In this document: in pieces, positions 25,850-39,632 of the stretch | How positions within the stretch are numbered: position 1 is the stretch's first letter | How the letters are laid out: every line of letters starts with the position of its first letter | Source: Wuchereria bancrofti | Lineage: Eukaryota > Nematoda > Chromadorea > Rhabditida > Onchocercidae | Reading direction: 5' to 3' | Assembly: GCA_005281725.1 (NCBI GenBank) | Contig: SSBO01000012.1 | Coordinates: 19,419,060 to 19,483,059, forward strand | Length of the DNA stretch: 64,000 bases | Notes under the pieces: generated by a model | Seen by the model: the letters and a program-made list of their open reading frames with translations, nothing else | Database searches by the model: none | Told to the model about the DNA's origin: nothing | Position numbers and translations under genes: made by a program

Positions 25850-28431
25850 TCACTGATTATCAATCTCTCCGAGATATATTTTTTTATCACTTCCTGCTGA
25901 CAACACTGAAATTATAAGGGTCCAGATAAAACGAAATTTGCATTCAAAAACCTAGTTCCGTCAGTATATAGTATGGTGCTGAACTGATAGCTTTATATTT
26001 TGATTTGAAATGTACAAGTTATCAATAAAATGTATGCTCAAAACTAAGAAATTAGCAAATTCAAAACTGCAGAACGGAATTTGAGAAGCAATATATATGT
26101 TGTCGAAAAATGCTTACATATTGGCTCCTTTGGATGAAAATCAGTTGCATTAACCGACCCTTGATGACCAGGCAATTTGTAAAGTACTCGTCGCGAAGAA
26201 ACATCCCAAACATAAACATAACGATCACTGGAACCACAGCTAATACGATGATTATCAGGTGACCAGGCGCATTTCAACAGATTCTGCAAATGAAAGTTGC
26301 AAATTTTACAGCAGATCTACCAAAAAGAAATGGACCAACCTCTAGAATGAGTACAACGTATATTGCTCACTGATACTTAATCTAACAAATAGAGCTTATT
26401 GCAAAATCGCGTCATGCTATGAAACAAGCACAAAATCCTTATAGCACTGAAAGAATAAACCTTTTCAAAATTATGCTGATGTCCGGCAAACGATTTGACA
26501 CATCGTTGTTCGGGTGCAAATGGTCTGATATCCCAGATTTTTGCTGAAATAATTGCAACTTACTCTAAATCCACCGACCCTTGGTAAATATATCAGTGCT
26601 TCGATAATGCCTTGATAGATACATATAAATCTGTTTATCAGATAACCATTAGGAATACTTAAAGAAAATATCGGTAAAAAGGAAGAAGTAACAAAAGAAA
26701 TTACAACTGCAGTCCATTGCGTTCGAGAGAACATGTGTTCCTTCCGGACTCAACGATAAACCAGTAATTGTATCAGTATGACCGCGCATTACATACGCAA
26801 GTTCATTTCGTCGTAGATCCCACACCTAAAACCAAGCAAAACTGTTGGATAATTTACGAAAAACCAAATCCACTTAGAGAAAAAAAGATCCAACGACTAT
26901 TTGTTATAATCTGCTTGAAAACTTAAATCATCCGTAAAACTACCTTAATGTCATTATCGATTCCTCCACCAATAACCTGCTCAGCTGTATCATTGAAAGT
27001 TACAGCTGTGATTTGGTAGGCATTTTGCAAAGTAGTTACTGGATCTCGTCTGCGTATATCATGAATCTGAAAAGCACACTCCATTAATTCATGGAAAATA
27101 AAGAACAATGGAAAAACATATGGGTTTTTATCTTTCGCCTTTTAAAAGACAAACATAAATATTCTCGAAATACTGACCTCATTGTTACATGTTCTTATTT
27201 TTTTTTCTTTTTTCTTTTTTGAAGAAACTCATCAAGCATTGTTCCTCATTATTTAATGTTTACAGCAAAACTTACAAGCACAGTACAATCATCAGAACCA
27301 CTGGCAATAAGCTGTGGTCCCCGTCGTGCAGGATGGCAACTGTTTACAATATCCTTGTGAGATCTAAATTTCCTAATACATGTTCCTGTATCCATATCCC
27401 AAATGCGTACTGTCTTATCTGTTGATGCCGTAAACAGGTAACTGAAAAAGAAAAACACATGAAATGAAAAATGGATGAAAGAAGAGGAAACTAGGAAATG
27501 TAAATGACAAAAATTTTACATAGCTTTCTTAATCGATGATTTCGATAAACGATAAGAAAAAAAGTAGGAAATAAAACATAACAAATGATTCCAGATAAAA
27601 CTTTTTAAAGCTTTGTTAAGAATTTTTTTTTCTTCCTTTCACATACTTCCAGTATCTTTACAAAAAGATATTCCTCACCTAGCATCAGTACTAAAATGAA
27701 GGTCCATAATTGCTCCTGCATGTCCTTTTAAAGTAGAGAAATTTTCGCATTCGCCATACACGTTCCACAAAACTGAAATCAAAAAATAAAATATGAAAAA
27801 AGAAAGGACCAAAATTTCCTAAACCTTAAAGTTCGAAGCATGAATTTTTGTTTTTTAAAATCCAAGAAACAATACTAATCACCAATGATTTTATTAAGAG
27901 ATTCCAGTAAGATGATATATCGAAGATATCAATAGGAAGTCTTTATATGGTTAGTTGGAAATGACACCAAAATAAGCCAGATGGCATTCAAAATAAGCAC
28001 AAAAATTTAAGAATAAAAAAAAAATACAGAAAACTTACAAACAGTCATGTCAAAACCAGCGGATGCTAAACAGCTGCCATCTGGGCTGAACTTAGCCGTA
28101 TAAATTTCACCATCATGGCCACTAAGTAGCATTATGGGAGCCATCAAATGTGACGTACGTGGGATGGATTGTGGTCGTCCACTGGAAATAACCTCCAGTC
28201 GCGGTTTTTTCGGTCCTTAAATCCGCTCAAATTTGTTAGCTTTATAATCACAGCTTTTCTCATTCATATGAACGGGAAGAGCACACAGTAATAACAATCA
28301 CTATATCAATTCAAATCAAATTCAAAACCATTGCATGAAAAACAAATTGAATGAAAGAAAAACTTACCAACAACAGCCAAAGGCATCGTAGGCCTTTTAA
28401 ATCCATCGTTATTTTGCATAACCTCTGCCAT
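25850..28431 (-). CDS. SNRNP40: U5 snRNP 40 kDa WD-repeat protein
   Basis: Beta-propeller subunit of the U5 snRNP, acting in the spliceosome in the nucleus. Exons: 28431-28368, 28215-28039, 27772-27679, 27441-27276, 27066-26944, 26825-26705, 26543-26461, 26283-26118, 25905-25850; 1050 nt, 349 residues, close to the 357 of the human protein, and all phases agree. A short N-terminal tail (MAEVMQNNDGFKRP) precedes seven WD repeats. Diagnostic stretches are GHDGEIYTAKFSPDG, GGGIDNDIKVWDLR, SNAMDCS, KIWDIRPFAPEQRCVK, VYVWDVSSRRVLYKLPGHQG and the C terminus LLSAGSDKKIYLGEID, which match SNRNP40 rather than other WD proteins. The last exon is only 56 nt. It lies about 950 bases downstream of NOSIP on the same strand, so the two could share transcription, though the gap is long for a tight worm operon. 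Confidence 0.96.
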
Positions 28432-29384
28432 CTTCAAAATTAAATTACCAATTAAAAGTATTTAGCAGTTATTTACCACGAATATTATTTCCCTCAAAAA
28501 TTTTGTCATAACGAAAATGCCGTTATCTGAGCTATTCATTCTTAGAGATTTCTAAACTTACAGCTGAAAATCGCTCTTCACTCAATTTATTCATTTCGAT
28601 CTATTGAAATTACTTGAAATCAGAAACTAGAATAAGCAAAAACAACCCTAGATCTTAATAATTATATTACTGTTAGAACAGATTCTAGATAAAAATTGCC
28701 CTTCCCAAGTTCTATCCCTCAAAATTAACTTTACAATGGCGAATACACTGTCACTGGTTTAACATTGGGAATATATTTGTTAATTAAAATATCATTAACT
28801 ATATTAAAACTTCATCATTGAGTTACTCATTAAGAACATAAACTTACAAAAAATAATGCTGCTTCTCTAAAATCGAAACCTTTTATCGATCACAAGCAGT
28901 GAGCTACAAATAAAACCATGAACAAAATTAAAAATAAGAAAAAAAAAATACACGGAAAGTAGAAAAATACAATTAAACACATATAATGTAATTACCATAC
29001 ACTATTGCTTCTTTGAGATAGAGAAGATGAGAAAAATTAACATCTAATTTAGTGCATACAAGCAAGAAAGATTAAAATCAAGTATAATATTGTTAAAAAT
29101 GAGAAAAAAAATTTTGTATTGTCTTTCTGGCTTTCGGATTACAAACGAATCGGAAGGCCTTGAAACTTCATTCTAGTCACATAAATAATACAGTAAATTC
29201 TTCCCACCTACAATAATTTCTTCTCTATCCAAAAACTTACCTCCTCCGAATAAAAGCAGTTTTGAGGCCGAAATGAAAAATGAACAAAACCAAAATCCAT
29301 CAGACGGAAAAGGAAATCATATAGATTTTAATGCTTTAGCGCACGTCAACATTATTATCTAATAAGATCAACAAAAACTCAGCA
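28432..29384. other. Intergenic region NOSIP to SNRNP40
   Basis: 953 bases between tandem minus-strand genes. AT-rich with no protein-like frame. Expected to hold the NOSIP 3' UTR and the SNRNP40 promoter or outron; no specific element is convincing. Confidence 0.6.
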
Positions 29385-31917
29385 TCACTGCAATTCCAAC
29401 TGAGGTCGTACCAACTTGGCTTCTACTTCATTGGTTGAAGCAAATCCTAAAAGTGAAGAATTTTCAAAAGTCTGCATATTAAAATCAAATAGAACTTCTT
29501 TATACTATATTAGACTAAGATTATTTCTCTTCAGCCCTTCCTCTTCAAAAGCCTTGGTGCATCACTCCCTATACTGTCATTCAGTGATATTATTGCAGAT
29601 CTTTGTGTTCTAAATAACTTATTGATTCACAATTTTTCCTATTCTATAATATTTCCCTTCTCAGATATCATTCAGTAGTTCCACCTGTTCATTCAAAATA
29701 TTCGTCTTCTACGGATATTTTGAATTTTGGAATTCTACGGAATTTTAATTCCTATGCAAATGGCAACTAAAGAATTCCCTACCTGTACCACCTCTTTGTA
29801 ATTCAATTATATCATTATTCTTTATTGGTTTTCCATTCAGTGGATCTATCATATCTTTTCTAATTATTTTCTCGACGCAATCCATCGTAACAACACTTTG
29901 GCTGCAATAAAACACTTCCTTTAACATCGATCATTTTAAAAGAACATCAGACAACTATAATATTTCAAGATCAAAGAAAAAAAAAATTTTATGAGAATCT
30001 TCACGCGCAAAATTTTCTCCTGCCGAATCAACGCGGCAATTCGTATTTAAAAAGAACCTTTAATAAACAACATCTAGGATAATAGCGAAAAAAAAGATTC
30101 CAGCGTTTTTAAAAACAAATATTGTATGAGACTGAAACTTTATACAACGATTCTACATTGCACATTCTACATTAAATAGCTACCGATATTTTGATAATCA
30201 CCTTGTTTTCAAATATGCGCATCGGGTTGTATTAGTGAGTGCATCATGTGTTACAGGGCACATATACCGCACCTTCCGAGACACCAAACTCTTATTCCCA
30301 TTATCATCAGGCATTACAGTGAATTTTATGGGCATCAATTCCTTGATTTTTAGGGGTTTGCCAGAGAGAGGACAAAAAACACGCTGATCCTGAAAAGCAA
30401 CTTTATATGGCTAAGGTAATCTCTTTCTAACCAACCGTCAAACCTAATGTAATCGATATCTTCTTTCGACAATATTTCAACGCATTAAGAACAGTATCAC
30501 AACCATACCAAAAATAAAGTATTCATTGCAATCCTTTGTTAGTTTTCCATATTTTTTCCTTACGATTGCATGATATCTTCTACAACTAATGAAGTAACTT
30601 TGCTCTCTTTTGTTACTATCTTTTCTCTTACTTGTATTGTAAAATAAAGCTTACCGGTTTTTCAATTTTGACTTCAACAGTCGGATTTAACTGTGGAATC
30701 CAAAAACTTGGATATTCTTTTGCTTTTTCGCCCGCTACATTTGAAATATCATCCTCTTTCAGTCGTTTAACATTCGATCGGTCATTGTCAAGTATTTTGC
30801 GTTTGTTAGTCTGAAATTTCTCGAGAAATTTACCAGTACCATATGTAAAAAGGCATAAACCACAATCGAAGCATTCGTGCAACATACTTTAGATCCAGAA
30901 GGGGTAGCACCAGCAGAAGTGGTGGGCCAATCAGTGTCTATATCCCGTCTTACTCCTGGATGTGCTGGCGTACCTTCAACTTCTCTGAATTTCTTCAGTT
31001 TCAGCTCTTCATCTAGATGTTTTTCCTGTAAATCGTAACGCTTATTACTTCTAACCAAGAGAGCTTCAGATAACACCGTGAAGAGAAAATATACCCTTTC
31101 TGCTTCCTCCTCTTCTTTTTTACACTGTTTCTCCCATTCCTTCAATTTTCGCGCATTTTCCTTCTTCTGCTCTAAATAATATTCTAATACGGCTTCTTTA
31201 TCGAATACATATCCGTATGGTGATATTACCGGATCCCTATAAATAGTATGTACATATCCAGATCTATTATTCCATTATGACGAATACAATAAATAATAAG
31301 TGATGAACACATCACATCTATTATTTCATTATGACAAATATAATAAATGATAAATCATGAATATATCTACTCCCAATGCATCCACGTCTATTTAAATGAT
31401 TCTACCAAATAGATGAAGAAGATTCAAAATAGGAAAGTTTGTCTCGACAACAGCTACTGAACATGTCGTCAGAATCTAACTGATAAGATCAGCTTGCTAT
31501 TTAGAATTAATCTAATAAACATAACTGATTCTGCCACAAGTTTGGAAAGTGTGGTTGGTACCTGGGAATGAGATGTTTCTAAAACATTAAATAAACAGAA
31601 ATGGAGATACTAAAATCCCAAATAGGTGGCTCATGTCACTTATTTGGGATTTGTGGATAAATGACTTTATGGATAAATGACAATGAAGTATTCCGCAAAA
31701 TGCAATGAATTAGGAAATCAAAATTTTCGCTTGTATGTTTCGAAGAAAGGCCTTACCGGCAAGGTTGCAAAGTGATCGAACAACAATCGAATTCCTTAAC
31801 TGAATCAGCACCTAATCTTTGATGCAACGTACCATAACCGGACTCTTTAGCATCTTTTCGTCTTTCCGAATATGAATATACCGCTGATGCCGTAGCATTT
31901 TTACCATGACGAGTCAT
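29385..31917 (-). CDS. NOSIP: NOSIP, split U-box E3 ubiquitin ligase and spliceosome-associated protein
   Basis: Nuclear protein found with the spliceosome and acting as an E3 ligase; named in mammals for nitric oxide synthase interaction. Exons: 31917-31757, 31236-31095, 31025-30888, 30810-30655, 30389-30202, 29901-29783, 29446-29385; 966 nt, 321 residues (human 301). N-terminal signature MTRHGKNATASAVYSYSERR. The first half of the split U-box is at about 45-85 (CCSITLQPCRDPVISPYGYV), then a Lys/Glu-rich coiled coil. FWIPQLNPTVEVKIEKP and the second half begin near residue 187 (CPLSGKPLKIKELMPIKF, YMCPVTHDALTNTTRCA), followed by VVTMDCVEKIIRKDMIDP and LQRGGTGFAS at the C terminus. It diverges from CPSF2 across about 800 bases. 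Confidence 0.97.
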
Positions 31918-32714
31918 TCTGTAGGCAAACGTACGTTCACTATTATGAAAACATTTTATTAAACATTAAATATATATGTCTACTATTCAGTATCACAACA
32001 GAATATCGAACTTCTCCAATTTCAGACTTTCTATATTACTATTCTGAATCTATCGCGCCACAACATTCTACCGGAACTTCTGGAACCTCGTCCCGTGTTA
32101 TCATTCACGGCCAGGTATAATGCATGGTAGTTAGGTGACGATGATACGCATGGTTTGTAACATAACTAGCATTTCAATGAACAATTGGAAATTCGGAATT
32201 ATCTACGATAATTGCGATTTTTATGTTATTGTCTGTTTGTAATATCTCTTACCATTCCCTGCGTTTCATCTGCAAATGATATCATTTATCAGTTCTTTTA
32301 CATATTTCGTCTAACTGCGTTATTCTATGACTTGTTGTATTATTTCGATCGTCTCAATTTCCAATTTCCTTACTTTCATCCTTTAAGTTATTGCTATAAA
32401 ATTCTATACCTCTAATCTGTTTTGATCCCTCCTTCATAAAATGTCATTTTTAATGAGGTATGTGATGGAATGTATTTCTTGGTGATACTGTTGTAGAGAT
32501 TGTCGAAATTGATTTATGATTACTTTTGATTTTCTTCTATGCAAATAATATTTTAGGTATACATATGTTTATATGATGCTTTTTAAGTTAAGTAAAAATT
32601 TAGGAATTTCGTAAATAATGAATAGATTATGCCATTGTATGCGTCAAATATTTGCGTTTTTCATACCATGATCGTTTTAATTTAATTTAGTGGATGAAAT
32701 TTTTCATAGGTTCA
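31918..32714. other. Divergent promoter region between NOSIP and CPSF2
   Basis: 797 bases between head-to-head genes, so both promoters should lie here. AT-rich; a TTTTTCATAG acceptor ends 5 nt before the CPSF2 ATG and suggests SL trans-splicing. The open frame 32212-32415 lacks protein-like character. Confidence 0.6.
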
Positions 32715-35700
32715 ATGACGTCAATAATCAAATTAGAAGCTTTATCAGGTGTGCAAGACGATGGACCATTATGCTATCTTTTACAAGTATGCAATTTAAT
32801 CAAATTTAAAAGAAAAACGAATGGGAAAAGTATTTATTTCGCTTTTAATACTATCGGCACAATATCAATTATAATTACCGAATTTGTTGAGGTGTTTAAG
32901 TTTAGTACACAACGATTCCATTCTAGATTCTTTTGCAACATTTTGAGATTACTTTGATGCTCAAGAGCACTATGTTTTCCCCTCGTTTTTTGTATCCTTG
33001 GTGATCGATATAGGATTTGAAGACTTACAGATAAGTCAAGTTATATGCATCAGACTTTTCGTCTATAAAAGACTTGATGACGTAAATAGCCTATATATCA
33101 ACGACAGAGATTATCAAAATTAGCATCAAATAATATACTTTCCATCTACTTGAAATTTGGAACTACAATTTCTTTAATATGATTTTTTCCAAGATCTGTC
33201 ATTATTCAAGCTAACCGGTAAATGATTACTCTATTATTTCTTCTTTTTGTCTCTTTCCCGATAATTATTAAGTATTTTCTTATTTCAGGTTGATCAGGTT
33301 TATTTTTTATTAGACTGTGGTTGGGATGAACGATTTGATATGGCATATATAGAGGCTGTCAAAAGACGTGTTCCTCTTATCAACGCTGTATTATTATCAT
33401 ATGCTGATATACCACATCTCGGTGCTTTACCCTATCTTGTCCGAAAATGTGGTCTAAATTGTCCTATTTATGCGACGGTAAGTGTATTTCAGATTTATTA
33501 TTAATTTGCTTTCTGAAACTTCTCTTTAACATTTGGGCATTTGTCGATTAAATTTGGGAACCGAAGCGACATCTATTGTTCTCAGTTGCATTCGTTTATA
33601 TTTCAAATATTTATAATTACATAGAACAAAAACAAAGTTAGTATCCTTCGTTATGTTAGTTTCAAATATAATTTACTAATGGACCTTAATGGCTTTTTAA
33701 AATTATGAATCTAATTTTTTGTTGCAATATTAATTTACTTAGCATATTCTAAGCCATTGTTAATATGTATAACAACGAAAATTGTCAGTTAGCGATTAGC
33801 TGTTATGTCAGTTTCAAAAGATTTTTCAAGTTTAAAGTTGAAACGAATTGAGCAAAAAAAAAAGCATACCAAATGTAGTAAGCTTTTAATTTTGCATAAT
33901 TAATAACACATTCTTTTTAAAACTACTTTATTTCATGTGATATTTCCGGTAGAAAGTAAGCTCTTAAATCAGTTTAAAACTTTTGCGAAGCTGCTTAAAA
34001 CTTCGCCTTTATTCTCCGTTTTTATGATAAGGTTTTTAAATTCTGTTAATCAAAATAATTTGCAACTTATCAGGTTCCTGTATATAAGATGGGGCAAATG
34101 TTTCTGTATGATTGGGTTAATAACCATACTAGTGTCGAAGATTTCAACTTGTTCAATTTGGACGATATTGATGCAGCGTTTGAACGAGTGCAACAAGTGA
34201 AATATAGTCAGACGGTTAGTCAAACGATCTATTTATGATGTAATTCTGAGTATTTACTAATATCGCGAACATTATGCAAGTTTTAAGCATAATACTATCC
34301 TGTTTGTGTTGCCGAGATATAATCGCACTCAAAGTATTGTTATACTTATGAGTTCGAATAATTTTGCTCCGTGTTATTGTTGGTCATTTTTATCATAACA
34401 TCTCTCTTTTTTTTTAAATGAATTTGTATAAATCGCAATAGAGTACGTCTTTTTATAGATATGAAAAAATGAGAAAAAAGAGCAGAAAGAATGGTAAATG
34501 CTTAATTGTAAGTTGGACAAGAATAGAAAATATGAGGACTTTTTTCAGATTTTATTGAAAGGCGATAATGGTCTGCAAATAACGCCGTTACCCGCTGGAC
34601 ATATGATTGGCGGTGCAATATGGCGGATCACAAAGATGGGTGATGAAGAAATTGTGTACGCAGTTGATTTTAATCATAGAAAAGAACGACATTTGAATGG
34701 TTGCACATTTGAAGGTATTTGTTAGAAATATTTTGCAGAGTCCTGATTCAAATAACTAGTTAATCATTCATAGGTATTGGACGACCAAATCTACTGATCA
34801 CCGATAGTTTCAACGCATTGTACAATCAGCCACGTAGGAAGCAACGGGATGAACAGTTGGTAACTAGGCTTCTCGGTACCGTGAGAGATGGTGGTGATGT
34901 GATGATTGTAATCGATACGGCAGGAAGAGTATTGGAAATAGCGCACTTGCTTGATCAGTTATGGCATAAGTAACTTTTTAGTTACAGAGAAGTTTATTTT
35001 ATAATTCTGTGTATTTCCCAGTTGTCAGATGTTTGAAAATTTTTAGCGATTCAGACTTTAACTTAGTTTTGATTCATTTGTAGTTCTATTTTGCGTCTTT
35101 TTTGATGCTATTGTAACCACTGTAAATGGAAGGAAAAGACTATAAGTTAGATCTTGATGATCCTTCCTAAATTTAAAGCGCGGAGGCTGGTTTGATGACA
35201 TATAATTTGGTCATGCTAAGCCATGTCGCCTCATCGGTGGTTGAGTTTGCGAAATCACAAGTGGAGTGGATGTCTGATAAAGTCCTAAAATCCTTTGAAG
35301 TTGGTCGCTACAATCCATTCCAATTCCGACATGTGCAGCTTTGTCACACTCACATAGATTTGATGCGTGTACGAAGCCCAAAGGTTTTCATTTTTTTTTT
35401 GTTTTGTATGAGGTTACTATTTTCAAACCATCATATTTGTCTAAATTTTTTTGATGGTTTATCAGCGCCTATCTATTGTTTTAAAAACTGATAGCAAAAT
35501 AAAATGTATGTAAAATATTCTTTTTTGTAGTAAAATATTTTTTTTCTTAAAACCTTTCAACAAAATCCATTCTTTCTAATTCTTTTTTTGAAATGCGAAT
35601 TCCTTCACTTTAGGTAGTACTTGTCAGTGGATTGGATATGGAAAGTGGTTTTTCCAGAGAGTTGTTTTTAGAGTGGTGTACAGATATAAAAAATTCTGTT

Positions 35701-38700
35701 ATTGTTACTGGTAATGCTTCTTGATTTCGGAGAAAATAACATAACTTAATTTACCCTTCAGAATTGTTGTTCTGATGACCATATTGTCGATGCGTGATTA
35801 CGGATTTAGTAGAAGATTAAAATTACATCGCGAAGTATCTTTGCCCAAAAAGTGTATATGATTTGCAGGACGTTCTGGTGATCGCACCCTCGGTGCACGA
35901 TTAATACGAATGGCTGAACAAACAGCAGAAAATCCTAACGGTACCATAAATCGTAATTTGACCTTAGAAGTGAAACGAAGAATTCGTTTAGAAGGTGTTG
36001 AGTTGGAAAATTATCGAGCCAAAAAGCGAGCGGAAGAACGTGAAGCAACTCGAATTAGGTAATAATCATCGAAGATATTACCACATAACTATTACGAAAT
36101 ATCTGCAAGATTGCAAACTGTAATAGGCGTAAAAGTGTTTGGTGATTTATAAATTAGTTAATAATCGGGACGTTCCAATAATTAAATCCTTTCATCGACC
36201 AGTCGATAATAATCAATTAGCATGTGTCAGTATTGTCTTCTGCGCTCATTTATGGCTTTTGATTTGATGCTTGCAAAGTTGTTTTATCATTGTCGTAAAC
36301 ATGCTGCTATCTAATGTTGTTACCGGTTATTTTCATTCTAAATTGCACATACTTGGCACTTTCTTTTTAGTATTTTTTTTTAAGGTTAGAAGCATCACGA
36401 CGAAATGCTAGATTGGAACAAGCCGATTCATCTGACGATAGTGATGATGATGCCGTCATGGTTGTTCCTGCTACAACTTCTGGCATATTAAATGGTAAAA
36501 TGACCAATTCGAAACGTAATATTGCCTCATCGTTTAGCGCTTCTACGACGATTTCTACAACTGGTTTGAAATTTCATTCTTTTGATAACCTGTATGCAAT
36601 TTAGCTAATTTCGACATGATTTGTAGATATAAGTAAGAGTTTCATTCATTTGTTAGAGTATTTCTGCACTGTTTCATATGAATTCTATACTTTTTATTGA
36701 TATCAATCGCAAATATATCTGGCAATGAAATTACAGAAAAGGGACATTTTATACTGCGAACCATTAACCAAAATATATAATTTGCATTAATTTAGTAGCT
36801 CAAGTTACAGTACTGTTCATTTAATTCGGCATGCAGATGTTCTGGAAAGATTAGTGAATTTTTAGTGAGAAAATTCACTAAGATCATTTTTATCAGATCT
36901 GTCAGCGGCTCAAATAGCAGAACAGAGATCTCACGATATCATGTGGAAATGGGAGCAGCAACAGAAATCATCCTTTTTTAAACAAAGCAAAAAATCATTC
37001 CCTATGTTTCCATATATTGAAGAGAAGACTCGGGTCTGTTTTCCATTTATCTTTTCTTGGGAAGATTCTCATCAAGCCAGAATTCTGCATTTCTTTTTTA
37101 ATTAATATATTTGATAAGATTTCTGATTTTTACAATTCTAAAAAAGATTTTTGTAATTCATATGATATTCGTCTGGGAATTTATATAGTTTGTGAATGGT
37201 TCCTACTCTAATAAAGTGATTGTTATTCAGTGGGATGACTATGGTGAAATCATACGCCCTGAGGAATACATGATCGCAGATACACCTGTAGTACCACAAA
37301 TACCACCTGAACATAAGGATGGTACTGACAGTACTTTTGATGGGCAAGTAGTACCGCTTTATGAGGAACGGGAATGGCCATCAAAATGTATCAGTCAAAT
37401 TATGAAAATGGAGGTAAGTCTATTTTGATAATGCATATTTCAGTGAGACATAGTCTGAAACTTAGCTTGTTTGTCTTGCAGACTCAGTTTTATTTATTTT
37501 TATTTTCGGTTAAATTCTGCATATGATGCGTATTGCAGTGCTCATCACTTATCACTTTTCTCTGCTTCGTTGTATAATATCAATTAATAGTTGATGAAGA
37601 ATGGTTTAGTTAGTCCGTTTGTTTCGTTTTCAGGGGTAATTATATATATACATATAATTAATGAAATTAAAACTGATGCAGTATTCTCTGATTTTTGAGA
37701 ATGACCGATAACGCGTAAAACTGAGTGTTTGCAAAAGAGGCGGCATATTTATTTAAAAAAAAAAAATATTGAGCCAATGTTTTGGAAAAGAAAAAAGATT
37801 GTTTCTTGCAGATCAGTATTCTGAATTGCTCTCACTTTCGTACTGCATTTCTTCATTTTCCTCATTCCTTTATTGTTGCTTATCAGGAAACTAACTATAA
37901 ATTTAAATGAAGTTATTTTCATAATTTTTCATTGTGATGGTTTGGGAATTCACTAAATGTAACATTTTTCTCTTTTTCATGGAAGATCTATGGATTTTGC
38001 AATTTTAATGTCTTAATGTTGCAGGTGCTTTGCAAAGTGGATTTCATTGATTTCGAAGGACGTAGCGATGGCGAATCGGCGAAAAAAATTCTGTCACAAA
38101 TAAAACCAAAGCAACTAATAATTGTTCATGGTTCATCAGCAGCTACTCGACACCTTGCGCAATATGCTCAGCAAAATGGCATTGTTCAAGTAGGCATTTT
38201 ATGTTGTTTCGAATTTTTCTTTTTTGATTGGAAAAAATCTGCCAGTTTTACAAAATTTAAGTGCCATCATTTGGCTTTCCAGAAGTGCTTAACTATTAAA
38301 TGCTGTGTGTCATTCAATGACGATATGCCAGTATGTAGGACACTGCCTTCTTGAACTGTTTGCTTAGTGATTTTTTCCCTTTATTCTGATTTTGAATTAT
38401 GATAACTTAAATCATCCATATTCTTAGCTATAATATCTTTTTTCGTATATGTGTATGAGCAATTGCTAATTAATAATTTAGTATTCATAAGAACTAATTT
38501 ATTTTTTTTTGCAGGGTAAAATATTCACACCGCGGTTGGGCGAAATCGTTGATGCAACGATCGAATCACACATCTATCAAGTAACATTAAGTGATGCTGT
38601 TATGTCGTCACTGATCTTCCAAACGGTTAACACTTTGAATTCGTGCATTTATTTTGTTATAAATTGATTGTTTCATTTTGATTTGTGGCCAAGTAATAGT

Positions 38701-39632
38701 CTGCACTTCACAATTTTGGGACAGCGATCAATTTAGTTAGAGATATAATTTTTTATTTGTTAAAAAGTGAGTAATGGGTTTAGCATGACGATTTTTTATT
38801 TAGTAGGAACCTCTAATGTTACATATACAGGTGAAAGATGCCGAATTGAGCTGGTTAGATGCTCGAATAGTAAGGAGGAAAACGGTAACACCGGGACAGG
38901 CACAAAATGCAGGTGAGGAGAATTTAGAAACAAATGGAAATAAGGAAGAGGAAGTAGAAGAAATGGAACAGGATGGTAGTGATCAAGTCGAAGGTAAACG
39001 GTTGAGCAATTTGAAGGTGGCAGTTGCGGATACATTTTGCCTAGAACCAATGCTTTCTGCTAATATTCCTCCACATCAGGTTTATTTCAATTTTTTTTAC
39101 ATTTTTGATTAGACATATAATAAAAATAGGGCACTTAGTTTCATTTGATCTAAGATTTACTGATTTACGAGGGAAACATTTGGTTTGCGCTTAGTTTCAC
39201 TTGATTTAAGATTTTTTGACTTTTTTTTGACTTTTTTTTTTTGAGAAATATTATACTGAATTTTCCAAAAACTTTAGGACTTACGATTAACTGAACAGTT
39301 TATTTCCTAGTCAGTAACGGGATGGGAGAACTTTTTTGGGGAATACATATGTATATGAAATTTCCCGATGCAGGAATAAGTAAGATGGATAAAGAAGTGA
39401 AATTAAATTTCCATTTTAGGCAGTATTCGTTAATGATCCAAAACTTTCTGATATGAAGCAGTTATTAGCTTCGAATGGTTTTCGAGCGGAATTCAGTTCC
39501 GGTGTATTATATATAAACAACATTGCAAGCATTCGACGTAATGAAGCCGGTCGCTTTCACGTGGAAGGTTACGCGTGTGAAGATTATTACAAAATAAGGG
39601 ATATTGTTTATGCACAATTTGCAGTTGTATAG
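32715..39632 (+). CDS. CPSF2: Cleavage and polyadenylation specificity factor 100 kDa subunit (CPSF2)
   Basis: Non-catalytic partner of the CPSF73 endonuclease in mRNA 3'-end cleavage and histone mRNA processing. Exons: 32715-32786, 33289-33477, 34074-34214, 34549-34714, 34774-34969, 35179-35383, 35614-35710, 35869-36058, 36385-36494, 36897-37033, 37231-37413, 38025-38189, 38515-38625, 38831-39079, 39420-39632; 2424 nt, 807 residues (human 782). The metallo-beta-lactamase fold starts at residue 1; at 60-72 the zinc motif is degenerate ([12 protein letters not shown] where the active enzyme has HxHxDH), as usual for CPSF2. Beta-CASP stretches include [26 protein letters not shown] and [50 protein letters not shown] and [10 protein letters not shown] are family hallmarks. 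Two acidic low-complexity insertions lie in exons 9 and 14. Confidence 0.97.

Noticed and set aside
25685..25900. Plus-strand open frame of 71 codons
   Set aside because: Antisense to the last exon and 3' UTR of SNRNP40, whose C terminus is clearly conserved.
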